Assembly (NCBI GenBank): GCA_021647365.1
Contig: JAKIUW010000020.1
Location: 1-61,858, forward strand
From: Cocleimonas sp.
GTDB lineage: Bacteria; Pseudomonadota; Gammaproteobacteria; Thiotrichales; Thiotrichaceae
DNA length: 61,858 nucleotides
Reading direction: 5' to 3'
The position numbers were made by a program, and so were the translations under genes. Below are positions 26,590-35,000 of this stretch, piece by piece. The stretch's first letter is position 1; each line of letters opens with the position of its first letter. A model generated the notes under the pieces. That model searched no databases and was not told the origin of the DNA. It saw only the letters and a program-made list of their open reading frames with translations.

Positions 26590-27084
26590 GTGATAGATGA
26601 TGAAGGCTTTCGGGCCAATGTTGGCATCATCCTTTCAAATTGCGACGGTGAAGTATTTTGGGGTAAACGTATTGGACAGACTTCTTGGCAGTTTCCACAA
26701 GGCGGCATAGATAAAGGCGAAACGCCGCTACAGGCGATGTTTCGCGAGCTTGAAGAAGAAACAGGTCTGCTAGAAAAGCATGTAGAAGTGGTTGGTTCAA
26801 CGAAGGATTGGTTGCGCTATCGTTTACCGAAAAGAATGGTTCGTCGTGGCACGAATGGAAGGGTTTGTATTGGGCAAAAACAGCGTTGGTTTTTGTTAAA
26901 AATGGTGTGCGAAGATTCGTCTGTGAATCTCGCTGCCTGTGATGTGCCTGAATTTGACGGCTGGCGTTGGGTGAACTATTGGTTGCCTGCAAAAGAGGTG
27001 GTGTATTTTAAGCGCCGCGTTTATGAACGTGCTTTACAAGAGTTAGCGCCATTAACACTTTTGAAAAAAGTGTCAAAAAAATAA
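26590..27084 (+). CDS. rppH: RNA pyrophosphohydrolase (Nudix)
   Basis: Removes pyrophosphate from 5' triphosphate mRNA ends and so triggers RNase E decay. The Nudix box begins GGIDKGETPLQAMFREL and continues with EEETGL; family blocks are GFRANVGIIL, WGKRIGQTSWQFPQ, and WLRYRLPKRM. I prefer the GTG start at 26590 (M-I-D-D-E-G-F-R), with GGAG seven bases upstream, because RppH proteins begin at this point; an ATG at 26551 would add 13 residues and overlap the opposite gene's 5' end. It is first in an operon with the DUF2156 and lpxC-like genes. Confidence 0.93.
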   Translation: MIDDEGFRANVGIILSNCDGEVFWGKRIGQTSWQFPQGGIDKGETPLQAMFRELEEETGLLEKHVEVVGSTKDWLRYRLPKRMVRRGTNGRVCIGQKQRWFLLKMVCEDSSVNLAACDVPEFDGWRWVNYWLPAKEVVYFKRRVYERALQELAPLTLLKKVSKK

Positions 27085-27087
27085 AGT

Positions 27088-28077
27088 ATGACAGCTAACG
27101 AGGCGCTATTTCCATATCTGCAAGAGAATGGAAGCCATTGTATGGCGTACACTAGCCTTGAACCTCAGATGGAATACTTCATTGTTGAGGGTGTAGGCTA
27201 TATCGCATATATCAGTTTTAAGCATTGGTTTTTCGCGTGGAAAGAACGCAAAGTGGTGTTGGCTGATCCTGTTTGTGATCCTCAAAACTATCAAAGCATT
27301 ATTACTGCCTTTATTAAAAAATACCCCAATGTGATTTTTGTGCAAGCCTCAAAACCCACAGCAAGTATTTTGGATAAGTTGGGTTATCAAGTGAATCTGT
27401 TCGGTATTGAAAATGAAATCCCGCTCGCTGATTTTAGCCTGCAAGGAAAGCCACGCGCCAAGCTCAGGCAATGGCGTAATAAGTGTGTGCGTGAAGGGGT
27501 GACAGTTAAAGAAGGGTGTATTAGCGTTTGCGATAATCTGGATGAAGTGAAGGCGTTATCAACGGCATGGTTAAAAAATAAAGGCGGTGATGATTTGGGT
27601 TTTTTAGTGCGTCCTTTTCGTTTTGAGAAAGAAAAAGATGTGCGCTATTTTTGGGCAACTCAAAATGATAAATTAATGGGTTTTGCATTGTTTGATCCGA
27701 TGTATCGAGATAATAAAATCATTGGCTACTATCATAATATTGACCGCATCGCAGAGGGTGCGCCACATGGCACAAGTGCAACCATATTGTTGAATGCGAT
27801 TGAAGTATTTAAACAAGAGGGCGTGGAAAAAGTGTCCTTAGGAATGTCGCCTTTGTATGTGCCAAATGGCTTGAAAAACGAATTCAATTATCACCCCTTT
27901 ACGCGCAAAGCTTTTCGCTATGCCTTTGAGAAATTAAACTTTTTATATTCTTTTAAAGGTAACTTAACGCATAAAAAGAAGTTTGCAGGTCTGCAAGAAC
28001 CCATCTATATTTCTAGCACTAACGGAACTGGTTTACGGGAAGTGTTTGTGATGATGAAAGCGATAGGCATGATATGA
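27088..28077 (+). CDS. DUF2156 GNAT-like protein (phosphatidylglycerol lysyltransferase C-terminal domain type)
   Basis: Soluble protein matching the DUF2156 domain found at the C-terminus of MprF-type aminoacyl-phosphatidylglycerol synthases, but without the membrane flippase half. Features: an N-terminal GNAT-like part (MEYFIVEGVGYIAYISF, VVLADPVCDP) and a C-terminal part with KLRQWRNKC, FLVRPFRF, and GAPHGTSATILLNAIE. The substrate cannot be told; free DUF2156 proteins can be acyl- or aminoacyl-transferases. It starts three bases after rppH and overlaps the lpxC-like gene by four bases (ATGA), so an envelope-lipid role is a fair guess. Confidence 0.78.
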   Translation: MTANEALFPYLQENGSHCMAYTSLEPQMEYFIVEGVGYIAYISFKHWFFAWKERKVVLADPVCDPQNYQSIITAFIKKYPNVIFVQASKPTASILDKLGYQVNLFGIENEIPLADFSLQGKPRAKLRQWRNKCVREGVTVKEGCISVCDNLDEVKALSTAWLKNKGGDDLGFLVRPFRFEKEKDVRYFWATQNDKLMGFALFDPMYRDNKIIGYYHNIDRIAEGAPHGTSATILLNAIEVFKQEGVEKVSLGMSPLYVPNGLKNEFNYHPFTRKAFRYAFEKLNFLYSFKGNLTHKKKFAGLQEPIYISSTNGTGLREVFVMMKAIGMI

Positions 28078-28946
28078 GTTCATCTGACAACCTTAGTCTG
28101 CAAGGCACGATTAAAAGCCCAGTATCCTTTAAAGGGCGGGGCTTGCATACGGGTAAGCGCTCACACATTACAGTCCACCCAGCGGATGAAAATAGTGGCA
28201 TTGTTTTTAAACGTATTGATAAAAAAGGGCGTGATAATAATGGGAATGCCACAGAGATTCTCGCGCATTGGAAGAACACCAAAAAGCTCCCGCTTTGCAC
28301 CTGTATAGCTTCATCCGATAATGGCATACACGTTCGTACCATCGAGCATTTAATGGCGGCTTTCTATGCCTGTAGAATTGATAATGCGTTGGTAGAAGTG
28401 CATGGCTCAGAGCTACCGATTATGGATGGCAGCGCGCTCGCTTTTGTTACTGAAATGAATAAAGCAGGTGTTGAAGTTCAAAATTCACCACGAAAAATAA
28501 TAAAAGCACCAAAAGCATTTGAAGTGCGCGAAGACAACAAGCACATAAAAATAGAACCTGCGGATGACTTATTTGTAGATGTAACTATTTCATTGAAAAA
28601 AATTGGTCGTTTAAACTGGAGCGGTGAAATCACGCCCGAAATATTCCTAGAACAAATAAGCGCAGCGCGTACCTTCGGGCGATTTAAAAACGGCATGTTA
28701 GCGCAACTCACGCGCTTTTCTAAAGACCCAATCTGCTTGGGCGCAAATACAAGCTCAGCCGTGGTTGTGGTGCGAGGCGATAAAGTGCTCAATAAAGGCG
28801 GACTGAGAATGCCTGATGAATACGTTAGGCATCGTTTGCTAGATTTGGTTGGCGACCTAATGTTATCGGGTGGGTATGTTCACGGTAAAATCACGGCGAG
28901 AAGCCCCGCGCATCGCTTGACGCATGAGTTGTTAAGTAAGTTGTAG
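28074..28946 (+). CDS. LpxC-like UDP-3-O-acyl-GlcNAc deacetylase
   Basis: Zn-dependent deacetylase of lipid A synthesis or a close paralogue. Conserved: FKGRGLHTGK at the N-terminus, VRTIEHLMAAF with Glu91-His92, the block DNALVEVHGSELPIMDGSA, and H253-RLL-D257 LVGDL as the second Zn site, with a His in PAHRLTHELL matching the general acid. So the active-site set looks intact. Its position is odd: the canonical lpxC closes the division/cell-wall cluster after ftsZ, while this copy follows rppH and a DUF2156 gene. It is somewhat short (290 versus about 305). It could be a second LpxC or a specialised deacetylase. Confidence 0.85.
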   Translation: MSSSDNLSLQGTIKSPVSFKGRGLHTGKRSHITVHPADENSGIVFKRIDKKGRDNNGNATEILAHWKNTKKLPLCTCIASSDNGIHVRTIEHLMAAFYACRIDNALVEVHGSELPIMDGSALAFVTEMNKAGVEVQNSPRKIIKAPKAFEVREDNKHIKIEPADDLFVDVTISLKKIGRLNWSGEITPEIFLEQISAARTFGRFKNGMLAQLTRFSKDPICLGANTSSAVVVVRGDKVLNKGGLRMPDEYVRHRLLDLVGDLMLSGGYVHGKITARSPAHRLTHELLSKL

Positions 28947-28959
28947 TAATGATAACTAT

Positions 28960-29010
28960 AAAGCACACCCCCCTAGTTTTACATGATGTAAAACTAGGGG
29001 GGTGTGCTTT
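28960..29010. repeat. Palindromic element, TAG type, minimal perfect palindrome
   Basis: 51 bases that read AAAGCACACCCCCCTAG / TTTTACAT, one central G, then the exact reverse complement. Here the loop and the GATG/CATC arm ends have collapsed. It lies 14 bases after the lpxC-like gene and ends in a T run, as a terminator would. Confidence 0.97.
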
Positions 29011-29079
29011 TTAATAAGCTTTTATCTTCAATTAAGAAACCTAGTAATATTAATTAACGGTTAGCTGTAGGGTACATAT

Positions 29080-29505
29080 ATGAATATTATCGAAAAGTCC
29101 TTAGAAATTGCGCTTAAAGCTTATTCTGGTCAGCGTGATAAAGCGGGGAAAACATACATACTTCATCCATTGCGATTAATGTCAAAAATGGAGACCGAAG
29201 AGGAAATGTCAGTTGCATTATTACACGATGTCATTGAAGACTCTGATATAACGGCAGAAGATTTATTAAATAATGGCATACCGTCAAATGTTGTAGATGC
29301 CGTACAGTGTCTTACAAAAAACAGGGGTGAAAGCTATGATGATTTCATAGAAAGAGTTCTTGAAAATAGCCTTGCTGCAAAAATTAAAAAAACAGATATT
29401 GAAGACAATATAAATATATTAAGGCTAAACACAGTAAGTGATGCAGATTTAGCGCGCATAGCAAAATACCATAAGGCATGGCACATCATTGACAAAAACA
29501 GCTAG
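29080..29505 (+). CDS. Small HD-domain phosphohydrolase, (p)ppGpp-hydrolase-like
   Basis: 141-residue, single HD domain resembling the hydrolase half of RelA/SpoT enzymes (Mesh1/SAH type): HPLRLMSKM, then LLHDVIEDSDITAEDLL with the HD pair, and KKTDIEDNINILR with the last metal Asp. No synthetase, TGS or ACT domain is present. It is thus a candidate small alarmone or nucleotide pyrophosphohydrolase, but the substrate is not proven. It stands alone between two palindromic elements (28960-29010 and 29566-29595), like an accessory insertion. Confidence 0.82.
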   Translation: MNIIEKSLEIALKAYSGQRDKAGKTYILHPLRLMSKMETEEEMSVALLHDVIEDSDITAEDLLNNGIPSNVVDAVQCLTKNRGESYDDFIERVLENSLAAKIKKTDIEDNINILRLNTVSDADLARIAKYHKAWHIIDKNS

Positions 29506-29565
29506 AAAGCTATGTTCCATTACGTGGTAAATTGTAGATTTAATTTGAATCAGAGTAAAACAAAT

Positions 29566-29595
29566 CATCATGTAAAAGTGGGGGGGTGTGCTTTT
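29566..29595 (+). repeat. Palindromic-element arm, CAC type, single right arm
   Basis: CATCATGTAAAAGTGGGG / GGGTGTGCTTTT, a full right arm with no left partner, between the HD-domain gene and the SMI1/KNR4-like gene. Confidence 0.92.
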
Positions 29596-29649
29596 AAACA
29601 CTGTTATAATTTCATTTCTTTATCACTATAACCGTGTGAGCTTAACATC

Positions 29650-30297
29650 ATGAAAAATATCGACTTAGAGAAAACCTATAACTTCAATTGGGGCAAACTC
29701 ACAAAAGATGAGAAGTCAGTTTTTGAGGCGTTTCCAAAGGATTATCAAGATTTTCTAAAAGAGAATAATGGGGGGATGGTTGTTGATGAGGAGAAGTGTT
29801 TTTTTAAAACAGATTTGGTGAGAAAGTTTGATGATGGGCGTATTTATGAGGGAAGCTCAAATGGGGTTGAGGAATTTTTGGGTTTTTTGAGCTACGAGAA
29901 TGAAGAGCCTGGTGAGGATTTTGAATACCCTATGTCTATTTTACACCAGCATTATGATCGACATTTAGAGGAGGAGTTTCTGCCTTCAAATGTGATTGTG
30001 ATTGGTCGATGTGTTCAAAATTGTCTTATCGCCATATCGTTGAATAAGCATGATTTTGGTTCGGTTTATTATTGGGAGTGGTATTGGCAATATCCTTGGT
30101 TTGAGGAGTATTTTCAAACGAGAATAAAACAAGCTTCGAAGCAGTTTGAGGATGTGGGTAAGATTCTTGAAAATCCTGATCACCCTAAGTACCAAAAAGC
30201 TTTTGATGCTTTGAACTATGCGACTTGGGTAAAAGTTGCACCGACCTTTACTGACTTTATCGATGGTTTATACGAGACTAACAATGAAGATGATTAG
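29650..30297 (+). CDS. SMI1/KNR4 (SUKH)-like protein
   Basis: Acidic, Trp/Tyr-rich 215-residue protein with the SUKH fold signature near the N-terminus (FPKDYQDFLKENNGGMVV) and the hydrophobic strand block VIVIGRCVQNCLIAISL; the region FGSVYYWEWYWQ follows. SUKH proteins are often immunity proteins against polymorphic or contact-dependent toxins. No toxin gene is adjacent, so this is an orphan immunity or regulatory protein. It lacks a signal peptide. Arms of the dispersed palindrome flank it on both sides. Confidence 0.75.
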   Translation: MKNIDLEKTYNFNWGKLTKDEKSVFEAFPKDYQDFLKENNGGMVVDEEKCFFKTDLVRKFDDGRIYEGSSNGVEEFLGFLSYENEEPGEDFEYPMSILHQHYDRHLEEEFLPSNVIVIGRCVQNCLIAISLNKHDFGSVYYWEWYWQYPWFEEYFQTRIKQASKQFEDVGKILENPDHPKYQKAFDALNYATWVKVAPTFTDFIDGLYETNNEDD

Positions 30298-30413
30298 GTT
30301 TTCTCCCTCGGAGGGGATTATAGGGTAACGCTATTGTGCTATAAATCTGATTATTCCCAAAATACAAAAGCATCATGTAACGATTAAAGATAAGAATAAA
30401 GCGCAAGCTCACT

Positions 30414-30432
30414 AAAAAGTGGGGGTGTGTTT
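30414..30432 (+). repeat. Palindromic-element arm, CAC type, decayed right arm
   Basis: AAAAAGTGGGGGTGTGTTT is a worn right arm (five G, GCTT lost). CATCATGTAA at 30371-30380 may be a detached fragment of the same copy. Confidence 0.6.
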
Positions 30433-30456
30433 TTTAATTCTATTATTAAATGATGT

Positions 30457-31833
30457 TTAAGTGGGTTTTCTAAAGTTTGAAATCATCGGCAAGTTTCCTT
30501 TAGGTCTCAGCGTTAAACGACACTCATGGGTAACGCTTGTGTCAGGTGCTAATGATAAGTGAAAGCGTTGTGCCAAAATTGCTACGGCGAGTACGGATTC
30601 AGTAATGCCAAAGTTCTTTCCAATACAAACTCTAGGGCCTGCGCTAAAAGGAATGTAAGTGAACTTGATGGGTTTTTCAGCACCTGGCATAAAGCGCTCG
30701 GGGATAAAACTGTCAGGATTTTTCCAGAATTTTTTATGACGTTGAATCAGCCAAGGAACGATTAACATCAACGAGCCTGCGGGTACTTTTTTTCCACGAA
30801 TTGTATCTTCTTTTAACGCTTGGCGTGAGAGGATGGGCACAGGCGGATAGAGTCGCATGGTTTCATCAAGAATCGCGCGGGTGTAAGGTAGGTTTGCAAT
30901 ATCTTCCATTACAGGTGGTCTGTCACCAAGAGCCTGATCGAGTTCTTCGTGTAACTTTTTTTCTACATCGGGTGATTGAGAAATGAGATACCACGTCCAA
31001 GCCAGTACATTGGCAGTGGTTTCGTGACCTGCCATAAATAACACAATAATCTCATTACGGATTTGCTTGCGCGTCATGGTGTCGAGGCCATTGTCGGATT
31101 GGTTGGCTTTTATAAATTCGGCAACCATCGTGCCTTCGTGCCCTTCTTTTTCTGCCTTGGCAATAATGGCATCGATGGCATTGTGAATGGTTTTAGCCGC
31201 TTTTCGGGCTTTACCAATTTTGCCGTTTACGTTGGGAAACCAATCGGGTAAGCCTAAGAAATTCGATAAGGCCATTTGCTTTACAACGGATTGATAGTCG
31301 GCAAAAGCATTCACTACCGCTGTGCTATTTTCTGCGCCCAGCTTTTCACCAAAAAGGGTGCGGGAGATAATTTCAGCGGCAAGTTTCCCCATTTCAGTAT
31401 GTACGCTGAGTTGTGCGCCATCACCTTGTGATTGCCAATCATCTGCCATTTCAGTAATGGTGGAAATCATCACTTCGCTAAACATCTTTATATGAGAATG
31501 ATCAAATAGAGGTGTTTGTATTTTACGTCGTGAAGCCCAAGTATCGCCATCGCTGATAAATAAACCATCGCCTAGTAATGGTTCTAAAGCACGGCGCATT
31601 TGAGGAGATTTTCGTTCATAGTTGTCTTTGTTTTCAACAAAAACATACCGAATAATGTCAGGGTGGTTGGCGACAAAAACATGCTGTTTGAGGATTTTTT
31701 GTGAGGTGAACTCATCACTAAAGGCAGCTTCATCCCAAATTGAAAGTAAATCATTCTTTGCGTAATACAGTGCTTGGAATGGATTGATTTCTTTTTTGTG
31801 TCTTTTAGGAAAAGGTGGAATAAATGCGCTCAT
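30457..31833 (-). CDS. Cytochrome P450
   Basis: Heme-thiolate monooxygenase, soluble, 458 residues. I-helix AGHETT with the oxygen-activating Thr, K-helix ETMR (ExxR), the PERF meander (FIPERFM), and the heme loop FSAGPRVCIG with ligand Cys403. The sequence is closest in style to the CYP102/CYP4-like fatty-acid hydroxylases (KSPQMRRALEPLLGDGLF, TWASRRKIQTPLFD). It has no fused reductase, and no ferredoxin gene is near, so redox partners come from elsewhere. It is transcribed divergently from the PKS with 249 bases between, which makes it a candidate tailoring enzyme for that product (inference). Confidence 0.93.
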   Translation of the reverse strand: MSAFIPPFPKRHKKEINPFQALYYAKNDLLSIWDEAAFSDEFTSQKILKQHVFVANHPDIIRYVFVENKDNYERKSPQMRRALEPLLGDGLFISDGDTWASRRKIQTPLFDHSHIKMFSEVMISTITEMADDWQSQGDGAQLSVHTEMGKLAAEIISRTLFGEKLGAENSTAVVNAFADYQSVVKQMALSNFLGLPDWFPNVNGKIGKARKAAKTIHNAIDAIIAKAEKEGHEGTMVAEFIKANQSDNGLDTMTRKQIRNEIIVLFMAGHETTANVLAWTWYLISQSPDVEKKLHEELDQALGDRPPVMEDIANLPYTRAILDETMRLYPPVPILSRQALKEDTIRGKKVPAGSLMLIVPWLIQRHKKFWKNPDSFIPERFMPGAEKPIKFTYIPFSAGPRVCIGKNFGITESVLAVAILAQRFHLSLAPDTSVTHECRLTLRPKGNLPMISNFRKPT

Positions 31834-32082
31834 GAGTAACTTCTTGATATTAGCTTGGGCGTATATTGCATATTAGCCGAAAGGCTTGCAATTAAAATAT
31901 TCGTTTTATTGATTAAAGTATGGTTTTTATGAACTTGGCATGACTAAAACAGTCATAGAAAAAATGCTTATGAGAACTATTTTTTTTGCAAGTGATTTGT
32001 AGATAAGATTATTCGTAAAGCATCTAATCGTGTAGAATTGCGCTAATAATTTGGGTTGTGAGATTTTCTCAGGGATAGCTCT

Positions 32083-35000
32083 TTGTCAAATCAGAAAAAG
32101 AAAATAGCAATAGTTGGCATGGCTTGCCGATTTCCTGGCGAAGCAGACTCTCCAGAAGCTTATTGGGATGTTTTAAAAAATGGGAAAGACCTTGTTACAG
32201 AGGTAAGTTCTGAGCGCTGGGGAACTAATTTCTATCAACACCCTGATAAGAAAGAACCTGGCAAAAGTTATACTTTTGCGGCAGGTGTTCTTCCTAAAGT
32301 CGATGAATTTGATGCGAGCTTCTTTGGAATATCACCCCGCGAAGCAGCTCAAATGGATCCGCAACAACGTCTCCTGTTAGAACTAACATGGGAGGCCTTG
32401 GAAGATGGGCAGCAAATACCCGAATCTTTAGCAGGTTCTGATTGTGCGGTTTATATTGGTATTGCCAGTACCGATTATGCGCATCGTCGTATGGACGATT
32501 TAAGTTCGCTTGACCCTTATTCAATGACAGGCAATACCGCCAGTATCGCCTCCAATCGTATCTCTTATATTTTTGATCTTCACGGCCCCAGTGTTTCTGT
32601 TGATACCGCTTGCTCATCTTCTTTAGTTGCCTTGCACCAAGCGTGTAATGCAATTTGGAATGGCGATGCGGCAACAGCGATCACAGGTGGCGTGAATATG
32701 TTGTTGCACCCCTTTGGCTTTGTTGGCTTTTCAAAGGCTTCGATGCTTTCGCCTAATGGGCGTTGCCGTGCTTTTGATGCAAGTGGTGATGGTTATGTGC
32801 GCTCAGAAGGTTCTGCCATTCTTTATCTTAAGCTATTGGAAGATGCAGAAGCGGATGGCGATCCTATTCATGCTGTCATTATAAATACTGGCATTAATAG
32901 CGATGGTCGAACCAATGGCATTACTTTGCCGAGTACCGAAGGTCAGGCTAGCTTATTACAAAATGTTTATAATCAAGCGGGTGTTAATCCTAATGATTTA
33001 GATTATTTAGAGGCGCACGGCACAGGTACGGCAGTGGGTGATCCATTAGAAGCAGGCGCATTGGCTAAAGTTTTGGGTAAGCCACGTAAGAAGCCACTAC
33101 CTATTGGTTCTGCTAAAACAAACCTAGGGCATCTCGAGACAGCCTCGGGGATGGCAGGGCTTTTAAAGGTTGTTTTGAGTTTGAAAAATCGTGCAATTCC
33201 TCCATCTTTACATTTTGAAAAGCCTAATCCACATATTGATTTTGAAGGTGATAAATTATCAGTAGTGACGGCTTTCACTCCACTTGAAGAGTCAGAAAAA
33301 CCATTACTGATGGGTGTGAACTCGTTTGGCTTTGGCGGAGCAAATGCGCACGTTATTGTTGAAGAATATAAACACGAAAGAAAAAATACCCAGAAAATAA
33401 AATCAGAAAAGCAGTCAACATCATCGCCGCTATTTTTATCCGCAGAAAGCAACAGTGCATTACGCGAGATGGCAGGGCGTTACCGTGATTTACTTCATCA
33501 AGAGGATATTAATTACCAAGATGTTGCTTGGTCTGCTTGTACTAAACGACAGCATTTGAGTCATGGTTTGGCAGTTCATGGTGATGAGTTACACGATATT
33601 GTTGAATGTTTGCACGCTTATTCTCAGGGTGAGATTCACACAGGCGCTACGGCAACCAATAAATTAAATAGCTCAGATGAGACCACTAAACTAGCTTTAG
33701 TATTTTCAGGTAATGGTTCTCAGTGGCAAGGGATGGGGTGTGATTTATTAAAAACCGAACCTTTGTTTAAAGAAACGGTAGAAGAAATCAATAAACTACT
33801 CAATGTTTATGAAAAAATATCTTTGATTGATGAGTTTAACGCCAGCCAAGAAACGTCACGCTTACAACTTACCGAAATTGCACAGCCTTTACTATTTGCT
33901 TTGCAAGTAGGGTTAATACGCATTTTGGAGTCCAAAGGACTTATCGCCACTGCGGTTATAGGGCATAGTGTTGGAGAAGTCGCAGCGGCATGGGCGGCAG
34001 GCGTACTAAGTTTAGAAGAAGCCGTTAAAGTTATTTATCAACGCAGTCATGCACAAGGTAAAACACAGGGCGCTGGGCGCATGGCAGCGGCTGGTGTAAG
34101 TAATGACAAGATTAAAGCCGTGCTAGAAGAGCTTGGTTTAACAGATAAAATAAGCGTTGCGGGTATCAATAGTCCTAAATCCATTACTTTGTCTGGCCAA
34201 TTAACCGCACTAGAGATATTAAACGAGTACTTTGAAGAGCATGGTGTTTTTTATCGCATTCTTGATCTTGATTATGCCTTTCATAGCGCGGCTATGGATC
34301 CTGTTGAAGCTGATATTAAAGATTCACTTAAAGGTTTGGCGTTAGGCGCTACAAATCGTACCTTCTACTCTACGGTGACAGGCAATACTTTAGGTGGTGA
34401 GCAGTTAGATGAAACTTACTGGTGGGATAATATCCGAAAGCCTGTGTTGTTTGCATCAGCGATGGATCAGTTGTTGGAGGATGGTTATCAAGTATTCCTC
34501 GAAATAGGTCCTCACCCTGTTTTACGCACCTATGTGAATGAATGTGGTAGAGAGAAAGATTCTACGATACTTTCTGTTTCTACCATCAAGCGCCAAGGCG
34601 AATCCAAAACTGCCTTACAAAATGCTTTATACGATTGTTACCTTGCGGGTTGTTCTTTAAATGATGATGTTGTATTCCCATTAGATTATCAAATGGTTAA
34701 GTTACCTCATTACCCTTGGCAAAAAGAAAAGCATTGGTACACGTTAACAGCAGAAGGTAGTGATTTAGTTAACCGTCACCGCGAACACCCTTTGTTGGGC
34801 TATCGTTTAAAAGACTTTGATGCTTGCTGGGAAAACCAAATTGATACCAGTTTGCTCAGCTATTTGAAAGACCATGTGGTTGATGGTGGCGCCGTAATGC
34901 CAGCAGCAGCGTATGTTGAGATGGCATTGGCTGCATCGAAAGCTTGGTTTGCACCTGACTCAAATGATGAGCAAAAAAACCAATGGGAAATTGAAAATCT

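Noticed and set aside
30361..30456. Second palindromic copy at CATCATGTAA (30371)
   Set aside because: Only ten bases match and the rest of the arm is missing, so I treat it at most as a fragment of the worn copy at 30414.
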